NCBI GenBank assembly: GCA_963762205.1
Contig: CAVXJZ010000002.1
Location: 806,001 to 870,000, forward strand
Reading direction: 5' to 3'
DNA: 64,000 bases
Origin: VRUE01 sp963762205
GTDB taxonomy: Bacteria; Actinomycetota; Thermoleophilia; Solirubrobacterales; 70-9
The notes beneath the pieces are model-generated. The model was not told where the DNA came from and did no database searches. It worked only from the letters and a program-made list of their open reading frames with translations. The translations under genes were made by a program, and so were the position numbers. Shown here piece by piece: positions 1 to 8,465 of the stretch; within the stretch, counting starts at the first letter, position 1; each line of letters begins with the position of its first letter.

Positions 1-561
1 GGCTATCTGAGGCACCCCGTTTACCTGCACTGCGGCGACCGTCAGCCGCCGTGAGACGCGCTCGATCCCGGACCAGTCCGTCGGTTCGCCGAAGAGCCGC
101 CCGATCGGCCCGCGCTCGTCGGCGATCACCAGCGTCCCCTGCGCGAGCTCTCCCCGCTCCTCGGGCAGCGACTCGCCGGGGCCGGTGTCGCGGATGCAGA
201 GCCGGCCGACCTGGTCGCCGTCGAACGCGCGCAGGGCCACGCCGGTCTCGACGATCGCTATCGAGAGCGCGTCGTCGGGCAGGCCCCGGGTCTTGAAGGC
301 GCCATCCTGGAGGCGTTCGAGGGCGAGCTGCTCGATCGGCGTGCGGGTCCGGTCCGGGTCGAGACCGATCTGTCGAAAGAAGACGCGGTATGCCCAGGGA
401 ACCGGGCGTTCGCGGAGGTGGATCGCGTGCGAGCCATAGAAGCGGTCGGAGAGGTCGCGCAGGCGCCGCCGCACGGCCTCGGGGCTCTTTTCCGGCCCAC
501 CGTCGAGCGTGACCGAGGCAATCCCGAGACCGGGGAACTCGGCGGCGAGTCCAGGCGCCAC
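1..561 (-). CDS. B3/B4 tRNA-binding-domain protein (PheT-like), 3' end outside window
   Basis: An open frame of 187 codons runs without a stop off the left edge. The order of blocks resembles stand-alone B3/B4 proteins related to the phenylalanyl-tRNA synthetase beta subunit: an N-terminal segment FPGLGIASVTLDGG, a middle block PVPWAYRVFFRQIGLDP followed by RTPIEQLALERL, and then LPDDALSIAIVETGVALRAFD. Such proteins are thought to edit or bind amino acids or aminoacyl-tRNA, but their role is mostly unproven. I chose GTG at 561 because it is preceded by a GGAGC-like sequence and lies 17 nt after the stop of the thioredoxin-fold gene; CTG codons upstream are alternatives. It is probably the last visible gene of the permease operon. 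The family call is from pattern recognition. Confidence 0.65.
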   Translation of the reverse strand, partial: MAPGLAAEFPGLGIASVTLDGGPEKSPEAVRRRLRDLSDRFYGSHAIHLRERPVPWAYRVFFRQIGLDPDRTRTPIEQLALERLQDGAFKTRGLPDDALSIAIVETGVALRAFDGDQVGRLCIRDTGPGESLPEERGELAQGTLVIADERGPIGRLFGEPTDWSGIERVSRRLTVAAVQVNGVPQIA

Positions 562-578
562 CCACCCCTGCTCCGCCC

Positions 579-1244
579 TCAGCTCCGACCACCTTCTTCG
601 GCCGCGCTCGTGGCGCGCAGCAGCCTCTCGACCCTGGCGGTCAGCTGGCCGGCGGTGAGGTCGCCGATGCCGGCGCTCTGCAGGGTGCCGCCCGGGTAGG
701 CGTAGGCGAAGGTCGGACAGCCGCCGACCCTGTAGAGGCCGGAGACTGCACCGTCGCGGTCGAAGCCGACCGGCATCCTCCAGCGGTGCCGGCGAACGAG
801 CTCGCGCAGTTCGTCGCGATCGTCTCGGACGTCGAGCGAGAGGAAGCCCACCCGGCCACGGTAACGCTCGGAGACCTCGTCGACCACGTCCTGCTGGTCG
901 ACGCAGCCACCCCCCTTGGTGAACCAGAAAGAGATCACCGAGGGCCGGCCGAAGAGGTCGCAGACGCGGAAGGCGCCGGGCGTCCGGATCCGGCAGGCGG
1001 GGATACGGCGAGAGCCGCCGGGGCAGGGCAACCGCGAGCTGCTGCAATCGTCCTGGGTGACGTTCGCGTCCCCTTCGAGGCCGCTGGTCGCCAGCGGCAC
1101 CGCGAACTCGGGCAGCGGCCAGCGATCGTGCAGGCGGTCGAGGCCCAGGGTGCCGCCTCCTCCACCGCCGCCTCCGTCGACGACCACGATCAGGACGATC
1201 GCCGCGAACAGCAGGCCGACGACGATCGTGTAGCGGTCCCTCAT
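579..1244 (-). CDS. Membrane-anchored thioredoxin-fold (TlpA/AhpC-like) protein with incomplete active site
   Basis: 221 residues. One N-terminal membrane segment (about residues 6-22) is followed by an octaglycine linker and an exported thioredoxin-like domain. The active-site strand reads FWFTKGGGC: where TlpA proteins have WCxxC, the first cysteine is Gly111 and only Cys114 remains. The cis-proline loop is GGCPTF (Cys176-Pro177), and four further cysteines lie at 67-95. It therefore cannot act as an ordinary CxxC oxidoreductase; a one-cysteine peroxiredoxin-like, thiol-carrier or structural role is possible. Its ATG overlaps the MMPL stop (ATGA), implying translational coupling in the lipid-transport operon. 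Confidence 0.7.
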   Translation of the reverse strand: MRDRYTIVVGLLFAAIVLIVVVDGGGGGGGGTLGLDRLHDRWPLPEFAVPLATSGLEGDANVTQDDCSSSRLPCPGGSRRIPACRIRTPGAFRVCDLFGRPSVISFWFTKGGGCVDQQDVVDEVSERYRGRVGFLSLDVRDDRDELRELVRRHRWRMPVGFDRDGAVSGLYRVGGCPTFAYAYPGGTLQSAGIGDLTAGQLTARVERLLRATSAAEEGGRS

Positions 1245-3778
1245 CGCTCGCCCCCGATCCAGGCCAGCGCCGCCGGCAGCGCGACCATCACCCCGACCAG
1301 GGCGACGGAGAGGTCGATCACGGTGACGATGCCGAAGTCACGGAGCATCCTGACGTCGCTGGCGATCAGCACCGCGAACCCAGCCGTCGCCGTGAGGGCC
1401 GAGGCGAGCACGGCGGCGCCGGTGCGGGCGTAGGCGGATCGCAGGCCCTCCGCCGGCGAGCGCCCCGTGCCGCGCTCCTCTCGGTAGCGGCCCGCGAGGA
1501 TCACGCTGAACTCGGTCGCGATCGCGATCGTCAGCGCACCGAGCGCGGCCGACATCGGGTTGAGCGGGATGCCGACGACCCAGAGCACCAGTGCCGACCA
1601 GCCGCTCGCCAGCACCACCGGCGCCAGCGGGACCAGGGCGCGGGAGAAGGACCGGTAGGCGGCGACCAGGACGAGGGCGACGGCGGCGAGGCCGGCGAGC
1701 GTCAACCAGTAGCGGCTCGCGGAGAGGTCGTCTGCGGCCGCGGCGGCGATCACCGGCAGCCCGGCCAGCTCGACGTCGACGCCCATGGGCGGGCCGCCGG
1801 GCGCCCCGGGCTCGCCGATCTCCGCGCGGACCCGCTCGATCAGCGCCTGCTGGTCCTCGAGCGGCTGGGCCCGGATCCCGAAGCTGAGCAGGGCGAGGTT
1901 CCCGGGGAGCCCGGTGCGGGGGTCCGCCGGCGCGACCTGCCGCAGGTCGTAGGCGGGGAGCTCGGCAAGGGTTGCCCGGATGTCGGAGCGACGCAGCGGC
2001 CCCTCGCCGCCGACCACGAAGTCGGAGAGCGCCGGGCCGGGACAGACCGCCGCCCTCTGGCAGCTCGGATTCGGGCCTGCGAACCCGTTCTCCCGCAGTA
2101 CACGGCGCTTGAAGCCGGCCATCCACCTCAGCGTGGCCGGATCGGTCAGATCGGGCGCCCGCACCCGCACGTCGAGCTCACCGGAGACGCCCGTGGCGTC
2201 CTGGAGCTCGTTCAGGTCGCGCACCGCCTCGATGCTCTGCGGCGCCAGCTTCCTGATGTCCGACTGCGTCTCGATCTGCGTCCCCACCCCCCATCCCGCT
2301 ACCGCCAGCAGCAATCCGACAGCCAGAACACCTTTTGGCTTGCCGATCGCCAACCCGAGCGCTCGCTCCGCCACGAGGGGGAGGGCCGGGTGGTCCAGCC
2401 GCGAGCGGCGTCCTGTTTTCCGCTCCACTCCCTCGGCGAGTGACCCGTCCTCCCCAGCGGAAAACCCAGCGAGCGGGGGAGCACCCGGGCCTCCCCCCTC
2501 ACGCCGGAGGCTGAGGGCGGCAAAACCGGCCGTGAGCGCAAGAACGAAGGCGATCGCGATGCCGAGGACGAGCAGCAGGCCGAAGCTGCGGACCATCGGG
2601 GTCGGCGAGAGCAGCAGGGCGAGGAAGCCCGCCCCCGTCGCGATGCAGGCGATGGCAATGGTCGGGCCGCCCCGGGCGGCCGCTGCCGCGACCGCCTCCA
2701 CCCCCCGGGCGCCCGCCTCGACCTCCTCGTCGAAACGGGCCTGGAACTGGATCGCGTAGTCGACGGCGAGGCCGATCAGGATCGGCAGCACGGCGATCGA
2801 CGCCATCGTCAGGGAGCCGCCGAACAGGCCGAACAGGCCGAAGGCGAGGGCCGCGGCGGCAAGCGCCAGGCCGAGTGGCAACAGGCGCAGCCGGGAGCGG
2901 AAGACGAGCGACAGGACGAGAGCCATGACGACGACGGCGACCGCCAGCAGGACGAGGAGCGCGTCCCGCAGCGAGCGCGCCAGCCCGTCGATGACGACCG
3001 GCGCGCCGGAGACGACGTAGCGGCCGCCCCGCAGCCGGAAGCAGGGGGCGGGGATGCCGCGGTCCTTGCAGGCGGCGCGCGACTTCGTTTCGAACACCGC
3101 CTCGCGAATCAGCCGCAGGGCGCGACGGCGCTCGGAGTCGCTCAGGCCCGGGCGCAGGCGCAGGACGATCTGGGCGGAGCGCCGGTTGGGAAAGAGGTAG
3201 GCGAGCCGCGACTTGGGCGTGCCGGCAGCACGTCGCCGGTCGAAGACGACCGCCGCGGTGAAGTCCCGGTTCCCGAGGCTGGGGGCGCTGGTGATCCCGT
3301 ACCTGGTGGCGACCGCCAGCGCGAATTCGCGCAGCTGCGCGGGTGAGAGCCGCGCCGCCATGCGGCTCAGCTGGCGGCTGATCTGGATCACAGCCTCGTT
3401 GAGGAAGGTGGCGGGCCCGGAGAGGAGCGCGACCGGCCTCGCCTTCGCCAACTCGGCACACGGGCCGGGGATCGGCCTCGCCCCCGGGGGCAGCCTGCCC
3501 GAGAGGCAGCTCTCCAGGCGCAGCAGCTGCCCCAGGTTGCCGGTCAGCAGCAGGTTCTGGAGGTCGCCCCTGGCGAGGACGACCACCGGATCGTCGCCGA
3601 AGGCGTCGCGCAGGTCCTGGGTGGCCCGGTAGGCCGCGGTATCGGTGTCGACGAGCGTGTCGGTGCCGGCGTCCGTCGGCAACGAGCTCGCGAGCACGGC
3701 GGCGGCCACCGCCAGGGCGGCCGATGCGGCCAGGACTCCCCTGGCGTGCCTGGCGGCCCAGGCGGCGGCGGCGCTCAA
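1241..3778 (-). CDS. MMPL-family RND transporter
   Basis: 845 residues with the duplicated RND layout: one N-terminal membrane segment (about 14-32), a large extracytoplasmic loop, a cluster of five membrane segments (about 270-420), a cytoplasmic linker, another single segment (about 478-497), a second loop and a final membrane cluster (about 690-840). The first half has GLAVDYAIQFQARF and the second IAIATEFSVILAGRY, the membrane helices that carry proton-relay residues in this superfamily. MMPL proteins export lipids or hydrophobic compounds using proton motive force. The start is TTG, overlapping the ATPase stop as TTGA. Residues about 431-465 are encoded by a palindromic repeat element annotated separately. 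The substrate cannot be told from sequence. Confidence 0.85.
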   Translation of the reverse strand: MSAAAAWAARHARGVLAASAALAVAAAVLASSLPTDAGTDTLVDTDTAAYRATQDLRDAFGDDPVVVLARGDLQNLLLTGNLGQLLRLESCLSGRLPPGARPIPGPCAELAKARPVALLSGPATFLNEAVIQISRQLSRMAARLSPAQLREFALAVATRYGITSAPSLGNRDFTAAVVFDRRRAAGTPKSRLAYLFPNRRSAQIVLRLRPGLSDSERRRALRLIREAVFETKSRAACKDRGIPAPCFRLRGGRYVVSGAPVVIDGLARSLRDALLVLLAVAVVVMALVLSLVFRSRLRLLPLGLALAAAALAFGLFGLFGGSLTMASIAVLPILIGLAVDYAIQFQARFDEEVEAGARGVEAVAAAAARGGPTIAIACIATGAGFLALLLSPTPMVRSFGLLLVLGIAIAFVLALTAGFAALSLRREGGGPGAPPLAGFSAGEDGSLAEGVERKTGRRSRLDHPALPLVAERALGLAIGKPKGVLAVGLLLAVAGWGVGTQIETQSDIRKLAPQSIEAVRDLNELQDATGVSGELDVRVRAPDLTDPATLRWMAGFKRRVLRENGFAGPNPSCQRAAVCPGPALSDFVVGGEGPLRRSDIRATLAELPAYDLRQVAPADPRTGLPGNLALLSFGIRAQPLEDQQALIERVRAEIGEPGAPGGPPMGVDVELAGLPVIAAAAADDLSASRYWLTLAGLAAVALVLVAAYRSFSRALVPLAPVVLASGWSALVLWVVGIPLNPMSAALGALTIAIATEFSVILAGRYREERGTGRSPAEGLRSAYARTGAAVLASALTATAGFAVLIASDVRMLRDFGIVTVIDLSVALVGVMVALPAALAWIGGER
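2386..2488. repeat. About 103-bp palindromic element inside the MMPL gene
   Basis: The two ends are inverted copies: CCGGGTGGTCC on the left matches CACCCGGG on the right, and a perfect inner pair TGTTTTCCGCT / AGCGGAAAAC flanks a short loop. It lies in the cytoplasmic linker between the two membrane halves and keeps the frame open. Length, CCGGG termini and an inner T-run/A-run match the two elements in the membrane-protein gene at 17553 and 17993, so I regard it as a diverged member of one family. Confidence 0.6.
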
Positions 3779-4698
3779 TCCATCGAGAGCGGCCCGGTCA
3801 CGTCCGCCTTGAGGAACTGCGCCACGAAGGCGTTTTCAGAGTCGAACAGTTCGTCTTTGGGGCCCGACTCGACGATTTTCCCGTTCCACAGGACGGCAAG
3901 GAAGTCGGCGATCCGGCGCGCGGTGTTGAGGTCGTGGCTGATCGTCAGGTAGCAGCCGCCGTTCTCGGCGTGGACCTCGCGGATCAGCTCGCAGAGCAGG
4001 GCCGTCCGCACCGGGTCGAGCCCGGAGTCCGGCTCGTCGAACATGACGATCTGCGGTTCGAGGACGAGCGCGCGGGCGAAGCCGGCGCGCTTGCGCATCC
4101 CGCCCGAGAGCTCGTTCGGCATCTTGTAGATCGCCTCGGAGAGGCCGACCTCGCGCAGGCGGCGGCTGACGATCTCGCCGATCTCTTCCTCGCTTTTGTC
4201 CGTGTGCTGGCGCAGCGGGAAGGCGGTGTTGTCGTAGATGTTCATCGACCCGAAGAGCGCCCCGTCCTGGAACAGGAGCCCGAACTTTTTGCGGACCTCG
4301 AAGAGTTCGTCGTCGGTCATGTTGGGGATCGATTCGCCGTGCACGAGGACGTCGCCGGAGTCCGGGGCGAGGAGGCCGACGATGTGCTTGATCAGCACGC
4401 TCTTGCCGGTGCCCGAGGGCCCCAGCACCATCGAGACCTGGTCCTCGGGCAGGCCGAGGTTGAGGCCGTTGAGGATGCGGGCGCGACCGAACTGCTTGAC
4501 CAGGTCGATGATCTCGATCGCGTCTTCGCCGCCGTGGTCGCGCTTGCGGCCGGTGTGGAAGCGGTAGGGGTCGGGCTCGGCCGGATCGACCCCCGGGATG
4601 ATGAAGTCACGGCCCATGGTCGCGCCGTCCTCGCTGACGTAGGGGCCGCTGGGAGCGGCCTCCGGCGCGGGCGTCTGGCTCTGGTCGTCGGCGGACAT
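3775..4698 (-). CDS. Mla/Mce-type ABC transporter ATP-binding protein
   Basis: 307 residues. Walker A is GPSGTGKS (93-100), the ABC signature LSGGM (197-201), Walker B IVMFDEP ending at 223 and the switch histidine is His255 in SHDL. The sequence EPDSGLDPVR after Walker B is typical of MlaF/Mkl ATPases that drive lipid transport with YrbE/MlaE permeases. About 55 extra residues precede the ABC domain. It lies 7 nt downstream of the second permease and overlaps the MMPL start, so the four genes form one transcription unit. A role in moving lipids across the envelope follows from family and context; the substrate is unknown. Confidence 0.9.
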   Translation of the reverse strand: MSADDQSQTPAPEAAPSGPYVSEDGATMGRDFIIPGVDPAEPDPYRFHTGRKRDHGGEDAIEIIDLVKQFGRARILNGLNLGLPEDQVSMVLGPSGTGKSVLIKHIVGLLAPDSGDVLVHGESIPNMTDDELFEVRKKFGLLFQDGALFGSMNIYDNTAFPLRQHTDKSEEEIGEIVSRRLREVGLSEAIYKMPNELSGGMRKRAGFARALVLEPQIVMFDEPDSGLDPVRTALLCELIREVHAENGGCYLTISHDLNTARRIADFLAVLWNGKIVESGPKDELFDSENAFVAQFLKADVTGPLSMD

Positions 4699-4705
4699 GG
4701 TCAGG

Positions 4706-5503
4706 TCAACCTCCTATGGGCGCCCGCGGGTTGGCCCCCCAGAAGACCAGGGTCCCGAGCATCCCGATGATGTGGACTAAGACGATGTTGAGGACCATGG
4801 ACTTGGCCGTCGCCGTGCCGACGCCCACCGGCCCTCCCGAGGCGGTGTACCCGTAGTAGCAGCCGACCACGACTATGGCCGTCGCCATGAACATCCCCTT
4901 GGTCAGGCTGAAGAGGAGGTCGGGTGGGTTCTGGAACATCCAGAAGATCAGTTCGTAGCCGCCCGACGAGACGTCCCCGATCTGCTGGACGACGGCCAGG
5001 TAGCTGGCGAAGTACATGATCCCGATCCCGCACAGATACATGAAGGGAAAGGCGATCCAGGCGGCCAGCAGGCGGGTGGCGCAAAGGAAGGTGACGGGCG
5101 GCACACCCATCACCTCGAGCGCGTCGATCTCGTCGGAGATTCGCATCGCGCCGAGCTCGGCGACGATCCCGGTCCCGACCTTGGCCGAGAGCATGTAGCC
5201 GAAGGCGTAGGGCATCACCTCGCGCAGGTCGCACCAGGCCGTGAACAGCCCGGCGTAGGCAGGGGCGCCCTGCGCCCGCAGCAGGTAGGCGCCCTCGATG
5301 CCGCACTGCAGGCCGAGGACGAAGACCAGGCCCCAGATGATCAGGGCCGAGCCGAGGATCAGGATTCCGGCCTGGCGCAGGGACTCGCCGAAGAAGCGCA
5401 GCACCCGGCCCGAGTAGACGAGGCCGGCGACGCGCGAGCCGAAACGGGCGATCTCGCCGAGCGAGTCGAGCCAGTTGCGCGGGACTTCGAGCCAGGCGTT
5501 CAT
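4706..5503 (-). CDS. YrbE/MlaE-family permease, second of a pair
   Basis: 265 residues. After an amphipathic N-terminus (WLEVPRNWLDSLGE) there are about five membrane segments. The conserved MlaE stretch GTGIVAELGAMRISDEIDALEVMGVPP spans the middle, in pieces recognisable as VAELGAMRISDEIDAL and EVMGVPPV. A second family block, YTASGGPVGVGTATAKSMV, lies near the C-terminus. MlaE-type proteins form the membrane channel of Mla/Mce lipid transporters; actinobacterial systems normally use two different YrbE subunits, as here. It starts 82 nt after the first permease. The intervening DNA contains a 12-bp direct repeat (5534-5545 and 5576-5587). Confidence 0.9.
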   Translation of the reverse strand: MNAWLEVPRNWLDSLGEIARFGSRVAGLVYSGRVLRFFGESLRQAGILILGSALIIWGLVFVLGLQCGIEGAYLLRAQGAPAYAGLFTAWCDLREVMPYAFGYMLSAKVGTGIVAELGAMRISDEIDALEVMGVPPVTFLCATRLLAAWIAFPFMYLCGIGIMYFASYLAVVQQIGDVSSGGYELIFWMFQNPPDLLFSLTKGMFMATAIVVVGCYYGYTASGGPVGVGTATAKSMVLNIVLVHIIGMLGTLVFWGANPRAPIGG

Positions 5504-5585
5504 GCGAGCGCCTCCGCGCTCTCATAAATGGTTTCGCGCGCGCTCGGTCGCATAGAGCCAGACTGTCCTGCTTCCTCGCGCGCGC

Positions 5586-6395
5586 TCACCGGATCGTCTG
5601 CAGTTCGGGATTGGTGGCCAGCATCGTCTGCGTGAAGGCGTAGTTGAAGGCGAAGACGCCCATGAAGGAGATCACCACCGCCTGGTTGACGGCGCGGCCG
5701 ACGCCCGCCGCTCCCCCGGACGCGTTCATCCCCTTGTATGAGCAGACGATCGCGATGATCGCGCCGAACAGCGTGCACTTGATCACCGAGCCGGCGAGGT
5801 CGGTGATCGAGGCGCTCGAGAACAGGGTCGCGAAGAAGCCGCCGAGCGGCTGGTTGTAGACGACCTCGGTGAGGACCCCGCCGCTGATCCCGAAGATCAG
5901 GGCGTAGATGTCGAGCAACCCGGTGATCAGCATCAGCGCCAGGAAGCGCGGCACGACGAGATTCTTGATCGGGTCGACGCCGAGCACCTGCAGGGCGTCG
6001 AGCTCCTCGCGGATTTTGCGGGCGCCGAGGTCCGCGGTGATCGCCGTCCCGGCGACGCCGGCGACGACGACGGCGGTGACGAACGGGGCGAACTCGCGGA
6101 TCGAGGCGAGCACGAAGAAGCCGCCGAGCCGGTCGAGCGCGCCGAAGAGGGTGAAGACGTTGGCCGCCTGCAGGCCCGGGGCGCCGAAGCCGAAGGCGAC
6201 GGTCGAGATCAGCAGCGGGAACCAGCAGAGCTGGAGCGCGAAGAGGAACTGGCCGATGAACTCCTCGCCGTACGGATAGGGGGGTTTCACCGCCGACACG
6301 AGCGTGCGGGCGGTGAGGATCATCATTTCCCCGACCTGTTCGAAGAAGGACTTCGCCGGTGCGAAGCTCCTACCTATCGATGCGGCTGTGTTCAT
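5586..6395 (-). CDS. YrbE/MlaE-family permease, first of a pair
   Basis: 269 residues from ATG at 6395, chosen because a strong ribosome site GGAGGAGG lies just before it; a longer open frame would run into the divergent lipoprotein gene. The protein has the MlaE core (TAITADLGARKIREELDALQ and VLGVDPIKNLVVPR) and the C-terminal block GMNASGGAAGVGRAVNQAVV. It is the promoter-proximal gene of the operon and partner of the permease at 4706-5503. No gene with an MCE domain accompanies the pair, which is unusual for Mce-type transporters. Confidence 0.9.
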   Translation of the reverse strand: MNTAASIGRSFAPAKSFFEQVGEMMILTARTLVSAVKPPYPYGEEFIGQFLFALQLCWFPLLISTVAFGFGAPGLQAANVFTLFGALDRLGGFFVLASIREFAPFVTAVVVAGVAGTAITADLGARKIREELDALQVLGVDPIKNLVVPRFLALMLITGLLDIYALIFGISGGVLTEVVYNQPLGGFFATLFSSASITDLAGSVIKCTLFGAIIAIVCSYKGMNASGGAAGVGRAVNQAVVISFMGVFAFNYAFTQTMLATNPELQTIR

Positions 6396-6440
6396 TCCTC
6401 CTCCGTGGGCAGGGGTCGCTCCAACGAACCCGGCCGGCCG

Positions 6441-6446
6441 AGTGTA
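6441..6446 (-). promoter_or_regulatory. Candidate -10 box of the permease operon
   Basis: On the minus strand the hexamer TACACT lies 45 nt upstream of the first permease start, leaving a short leader that holds GGAGGAGG. No convincing -35 is seen. The 163-nt region up to 6558 is a divergent intergenic region serving both this operon and the lipoprotein. Confidence 0.35.
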
Positions 6447-6543
6447 TGGGACTCGCAGGCGCGCTCCGTTACACGACTGTTGAGATCCAGCTAATCCGGT
6501 CCGGGGAGGCTCGCGCGACGCCTGAGGGGGGCGATGCCCGTGG

Positions 6544-6549
6544 TATGTT
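6544..6549 (+). promoter_or_regulatory. Candidate -10 box TATGTT of the lipoprotein gene
   Basis: TATGTT ends 9 nt before the TTG at 6559, with no Shine-Dalgarno in between. This supports the TTG as start on a nearly leaderless transcript. Confidence 0.4.
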
Positions 6550-6558
6550 CCGGCCGCT

Positions 6559-7251
6559 TTGCGGGGAGCCCACACACACGGTCGGCACTCCCGCTTTCGC
6601 GTGATCGGGGCGGGCCTCGCGTCGCTGGCGCTCGCCGTCTCGCTCGCCGCCTGCGGTGGCTCGTCCTCGGCCTCTGACGAGCCCGAAGGCACCTACGAGA
6701 TGAAGGTGACCAGGGCGACCTTCCCCACCGATCAGGACCTCGGCCAGACGTCGCTGATGCGGATCGCCGTGCGCAACACCGGCGAGAAGACCGTCCCCAC
6801 CGCCGCGATCACCGTTTCGATCGCCGGCGAGGAAGGCCGCACCTCGATGCTCCCCTTCGGGATCCACGATCCCCAGCCCGACCTGGCCCAGCCGGATCGC
6901 CCGGTCTGGGTCCTCGCCGAAGGCTACCCAAAGCCCTCCGGGGCGACGACCAAACGCGGCGGCGCCTCGACCGCCAGCCGCAAGACCTTCGACTTCGGCC
7001 CACTGAAGCCCGATCAGACGGTCGAAGGAATCTGGAAGCTGAGCGCGGTCAAGGCCGGCCGCTTCACGCTCCTCTACGGCGTTCAAGCCGGCCTCACCGG
7101 GGCGGCCAGGGCCGAGACGGCGGTCGGCGTCGAGCCCGGCGGCTCGTTCACGGTGAAGATCACCAGGAGGACGCCGGAAACCGAAGTGACCGACTCCGGC
7201 GAAGTCGTCGAAATCGGCGAGGACGCAAAGGCGAAGAGCCCCGCTCGGTAG
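6559..7251 (+). CDS. Secreted lipoprotein of unknown function
   Basis: About 230 residues. A basic N-terminus and hydrophobic segment lead to a lipobox (SLAAC), so the mature protein should be acylated and anchored outside the membrane. The remainder looks like a beta-rich domain (YEMKVTRATFPTDQDLGQ, LMRIAVRNTGEKTVP) resembling DUF4352-like or FxLYD-like extracytoplasmic folds, followed by a charged C-terminal tail. TTG at 6559 keeps the positively charged n-region; GTG at 6601 would remove it. The stop codon is part of the putative -10 box of the following dehydrogenase gene. I do not recognise a specific family. Confidence 0.7.
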   Translation: MRGAHTHGRHSRFRVIGAGLASLALAVSLAACGGSSSASDEPEGTYEMKVTRATFPTDQDLGQTSLMRIAVRNTGEKTVPTAAITVSIAGEEGRTSMLPFGIHDPQPDLAQPDRPVWVLAEGYPKPSGATTKRGGASTASRKTFDFGPLKPDQTVEGIWKLSAVKAGRFTLLYGVQAGLTGAARAETAVGVEPGGSFTVKITRRTPETEVTDSGEVVEIGEDAKAKSPAR

Positions 7252-7254
7252 CGT
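7249..7254 (+). promoter_or_regulatory. Candidate -10 box TAGCGT for the sugar dehydrogenase gene
   Basis: The hexamer begins with the TAG stop of the lipoprotein gene and ends 7 nt before ATG 7262, which has no ribosome site. The dehydrogenase could thus be transcribed on its own, starting at the A of its start codon. Confidence 0.45.
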
Positions 7255-7261
7255 TTTCGCC

Positions 7262-8437
7262 ATGGGCCGCCGAGCTCGGGCAGGCATCGTCGCCGTGGCG
7301 CTGGCGCTCGCCGCGCTCTCGTCGTGCGGAGCGTCGGGGACGCCCACCGCCGGACGAGACCGCCCCCGGGGAATCGCCCTGAAGCGGATCGGCAACTTCG
7401 ACAGCCCGGTCTATGTCACCGGCGCGCGGGGCCTGCCCCGCCTGCTCTTCGTGGTCGAGCGGGAGGGGAGGGTCCGGGTGCTGCGCAACGGTCGCCGCCT
7501 GGGCAGGCCGTTCCTCGACATCTCTCGCCTCGTCGCCTCCGAAGGCGAGCGCGGCCTGCTCTCGATCGCCTTCCCGCCCGACTACCCACGCAGCGGGCGC
7601 TTCTACGCCTATTACAACGACAGGCAGGGCGACATCAGGGTCGACGAGTTCCGCCGCCGCTCGCAGACGCGGGCCGCGAGCCGCTCGCGACGCACCGTGA
7701 TCGAGATCCCCCATCGCGAGAACTCGAACCACAACGGCGGCCAGCTTCAATTCCTCGGCGACCTCCTCTACATCGGCACCGGCGACGGCGGCTCGGCCGG
7801 CGACCCGAACAACAACGCCCAGAGCAGGAACAGCCTGCTGGGCAAGCTGCTGCGGATCGACCCGCGGCCCTCCGGCGGCCGCGCCTACACGGTCCCCGCC
7901 TCCAATCCCTTCGTCGGCCGGCCCGGCCGCGACGAGATCTATAGCTACGGGCTGCGCAACCCGTTCCGCTTCTCCTTCGACACCGTCGGCGGCGGGCGGC
8001 CGAGGATCGCGATCGGCGACGTCGGCCAGAGCCGCTTCGAGGAGGTCGACTACACGACCGTCGCAGCGGCCTCGGGCGCCAACTTCGGCTGGGACGCCTT
8101 CGAGGGCTTCGCCCCCTACCGCGACGAGAACAGCGGCACCGCGGACCCGGGCGGGACGGTGAGGCCGGTCTTCGCCTACTCCCACCGCCGCGGCTGCTCG
8201 ATCACGGGCGGCTACGTGGTCGGTGACCGCAGGCTGAGGGGCCTCTACGGGCGCTACGTCTACACCGACTACTGCGACGGGCAGCTGCGCACCCTCGTGC
8301 CGCACCTGCGACGGGCCTCCGGCGACCGCGGGCTCGGGGTCTCGGTCGCAGAGCCGAGCTCCTTCGGCGTCGACTCCCGCGGCCGGCTCTACGTAACCTC
8401 GCTGGCCGGGCCCGTCTACCGGCTCGTCTCGCGCTGA
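7262..8437 (+). CDS. PQQ-dependent sugar dehydrogenase family lipoprotein
   Basis: 391 residues. A signal sequence ends in a lipobox (LSSC), giving a lipid-anchored exported enzyme. The body is the glucose/sorbosone dehydrogenase beta-propeller (YliI/Asd-like): ITRPVYVTGA-like first strand (FDSPVYVTGARGLPRL), ERGLLSIAFPPDYPRSGRFY, the signature NHNGGQLQFLGDLLYIGTGDGG, LGKLLRIDP, YGLRNPFRFSFD, and DVGQSRFEEVDY. The family oxidises aldose sugars with pyrroloquinoline quinone outside the cytoplasm. No PQQ biosynthesis gene lies nearby. The exact sugar is unknown. Confidence 0.9.
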   Translation: MGRRARAGIVAVALALAALSSCGASGTPTAGRDRPRGIALKRIGNFDSPVYVTGARGLPRLLFVVEREGRVRVLRNGRRLGRPFLDISRLVASEGERGLLSIAFPPDYPRSGRFYAYYNDRQGDIRVDEFRRRSQTRAASRSRRTVIEIPHRENSNHNGGQLQFLGDLLYIGTGDGGSAGDPNNNAQSRNSLLGKLLRIDPRPSGGRAYTVPASNPFVGRPGRDEIYSYGLRNPFRFSFDTVGGGRPRIAIGDVGQSRFEEVDYTTVAAASGANFGWDAFEGFAPYRDENSGTADPGGTVRPVFAYSHRRGCSITGGYVVGDRRLRGLYGRYVYTDYCDGQLRTLVPHLRRASGDRGLGVSVAEPSSFGVDSRGRLYVTSLAGPVYRLVSR

Positions 8438-8465
8438 AGCGGAGGCGGCGGCCGAGTACTACAGT

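Noticed and set aside
5534..5587. Direct repeat TCGCGCGCGCTC between the two permease genes
   Set aside because: Low-complexity CG alternation; may be an intergenic repeat but no structure or function can be supported.
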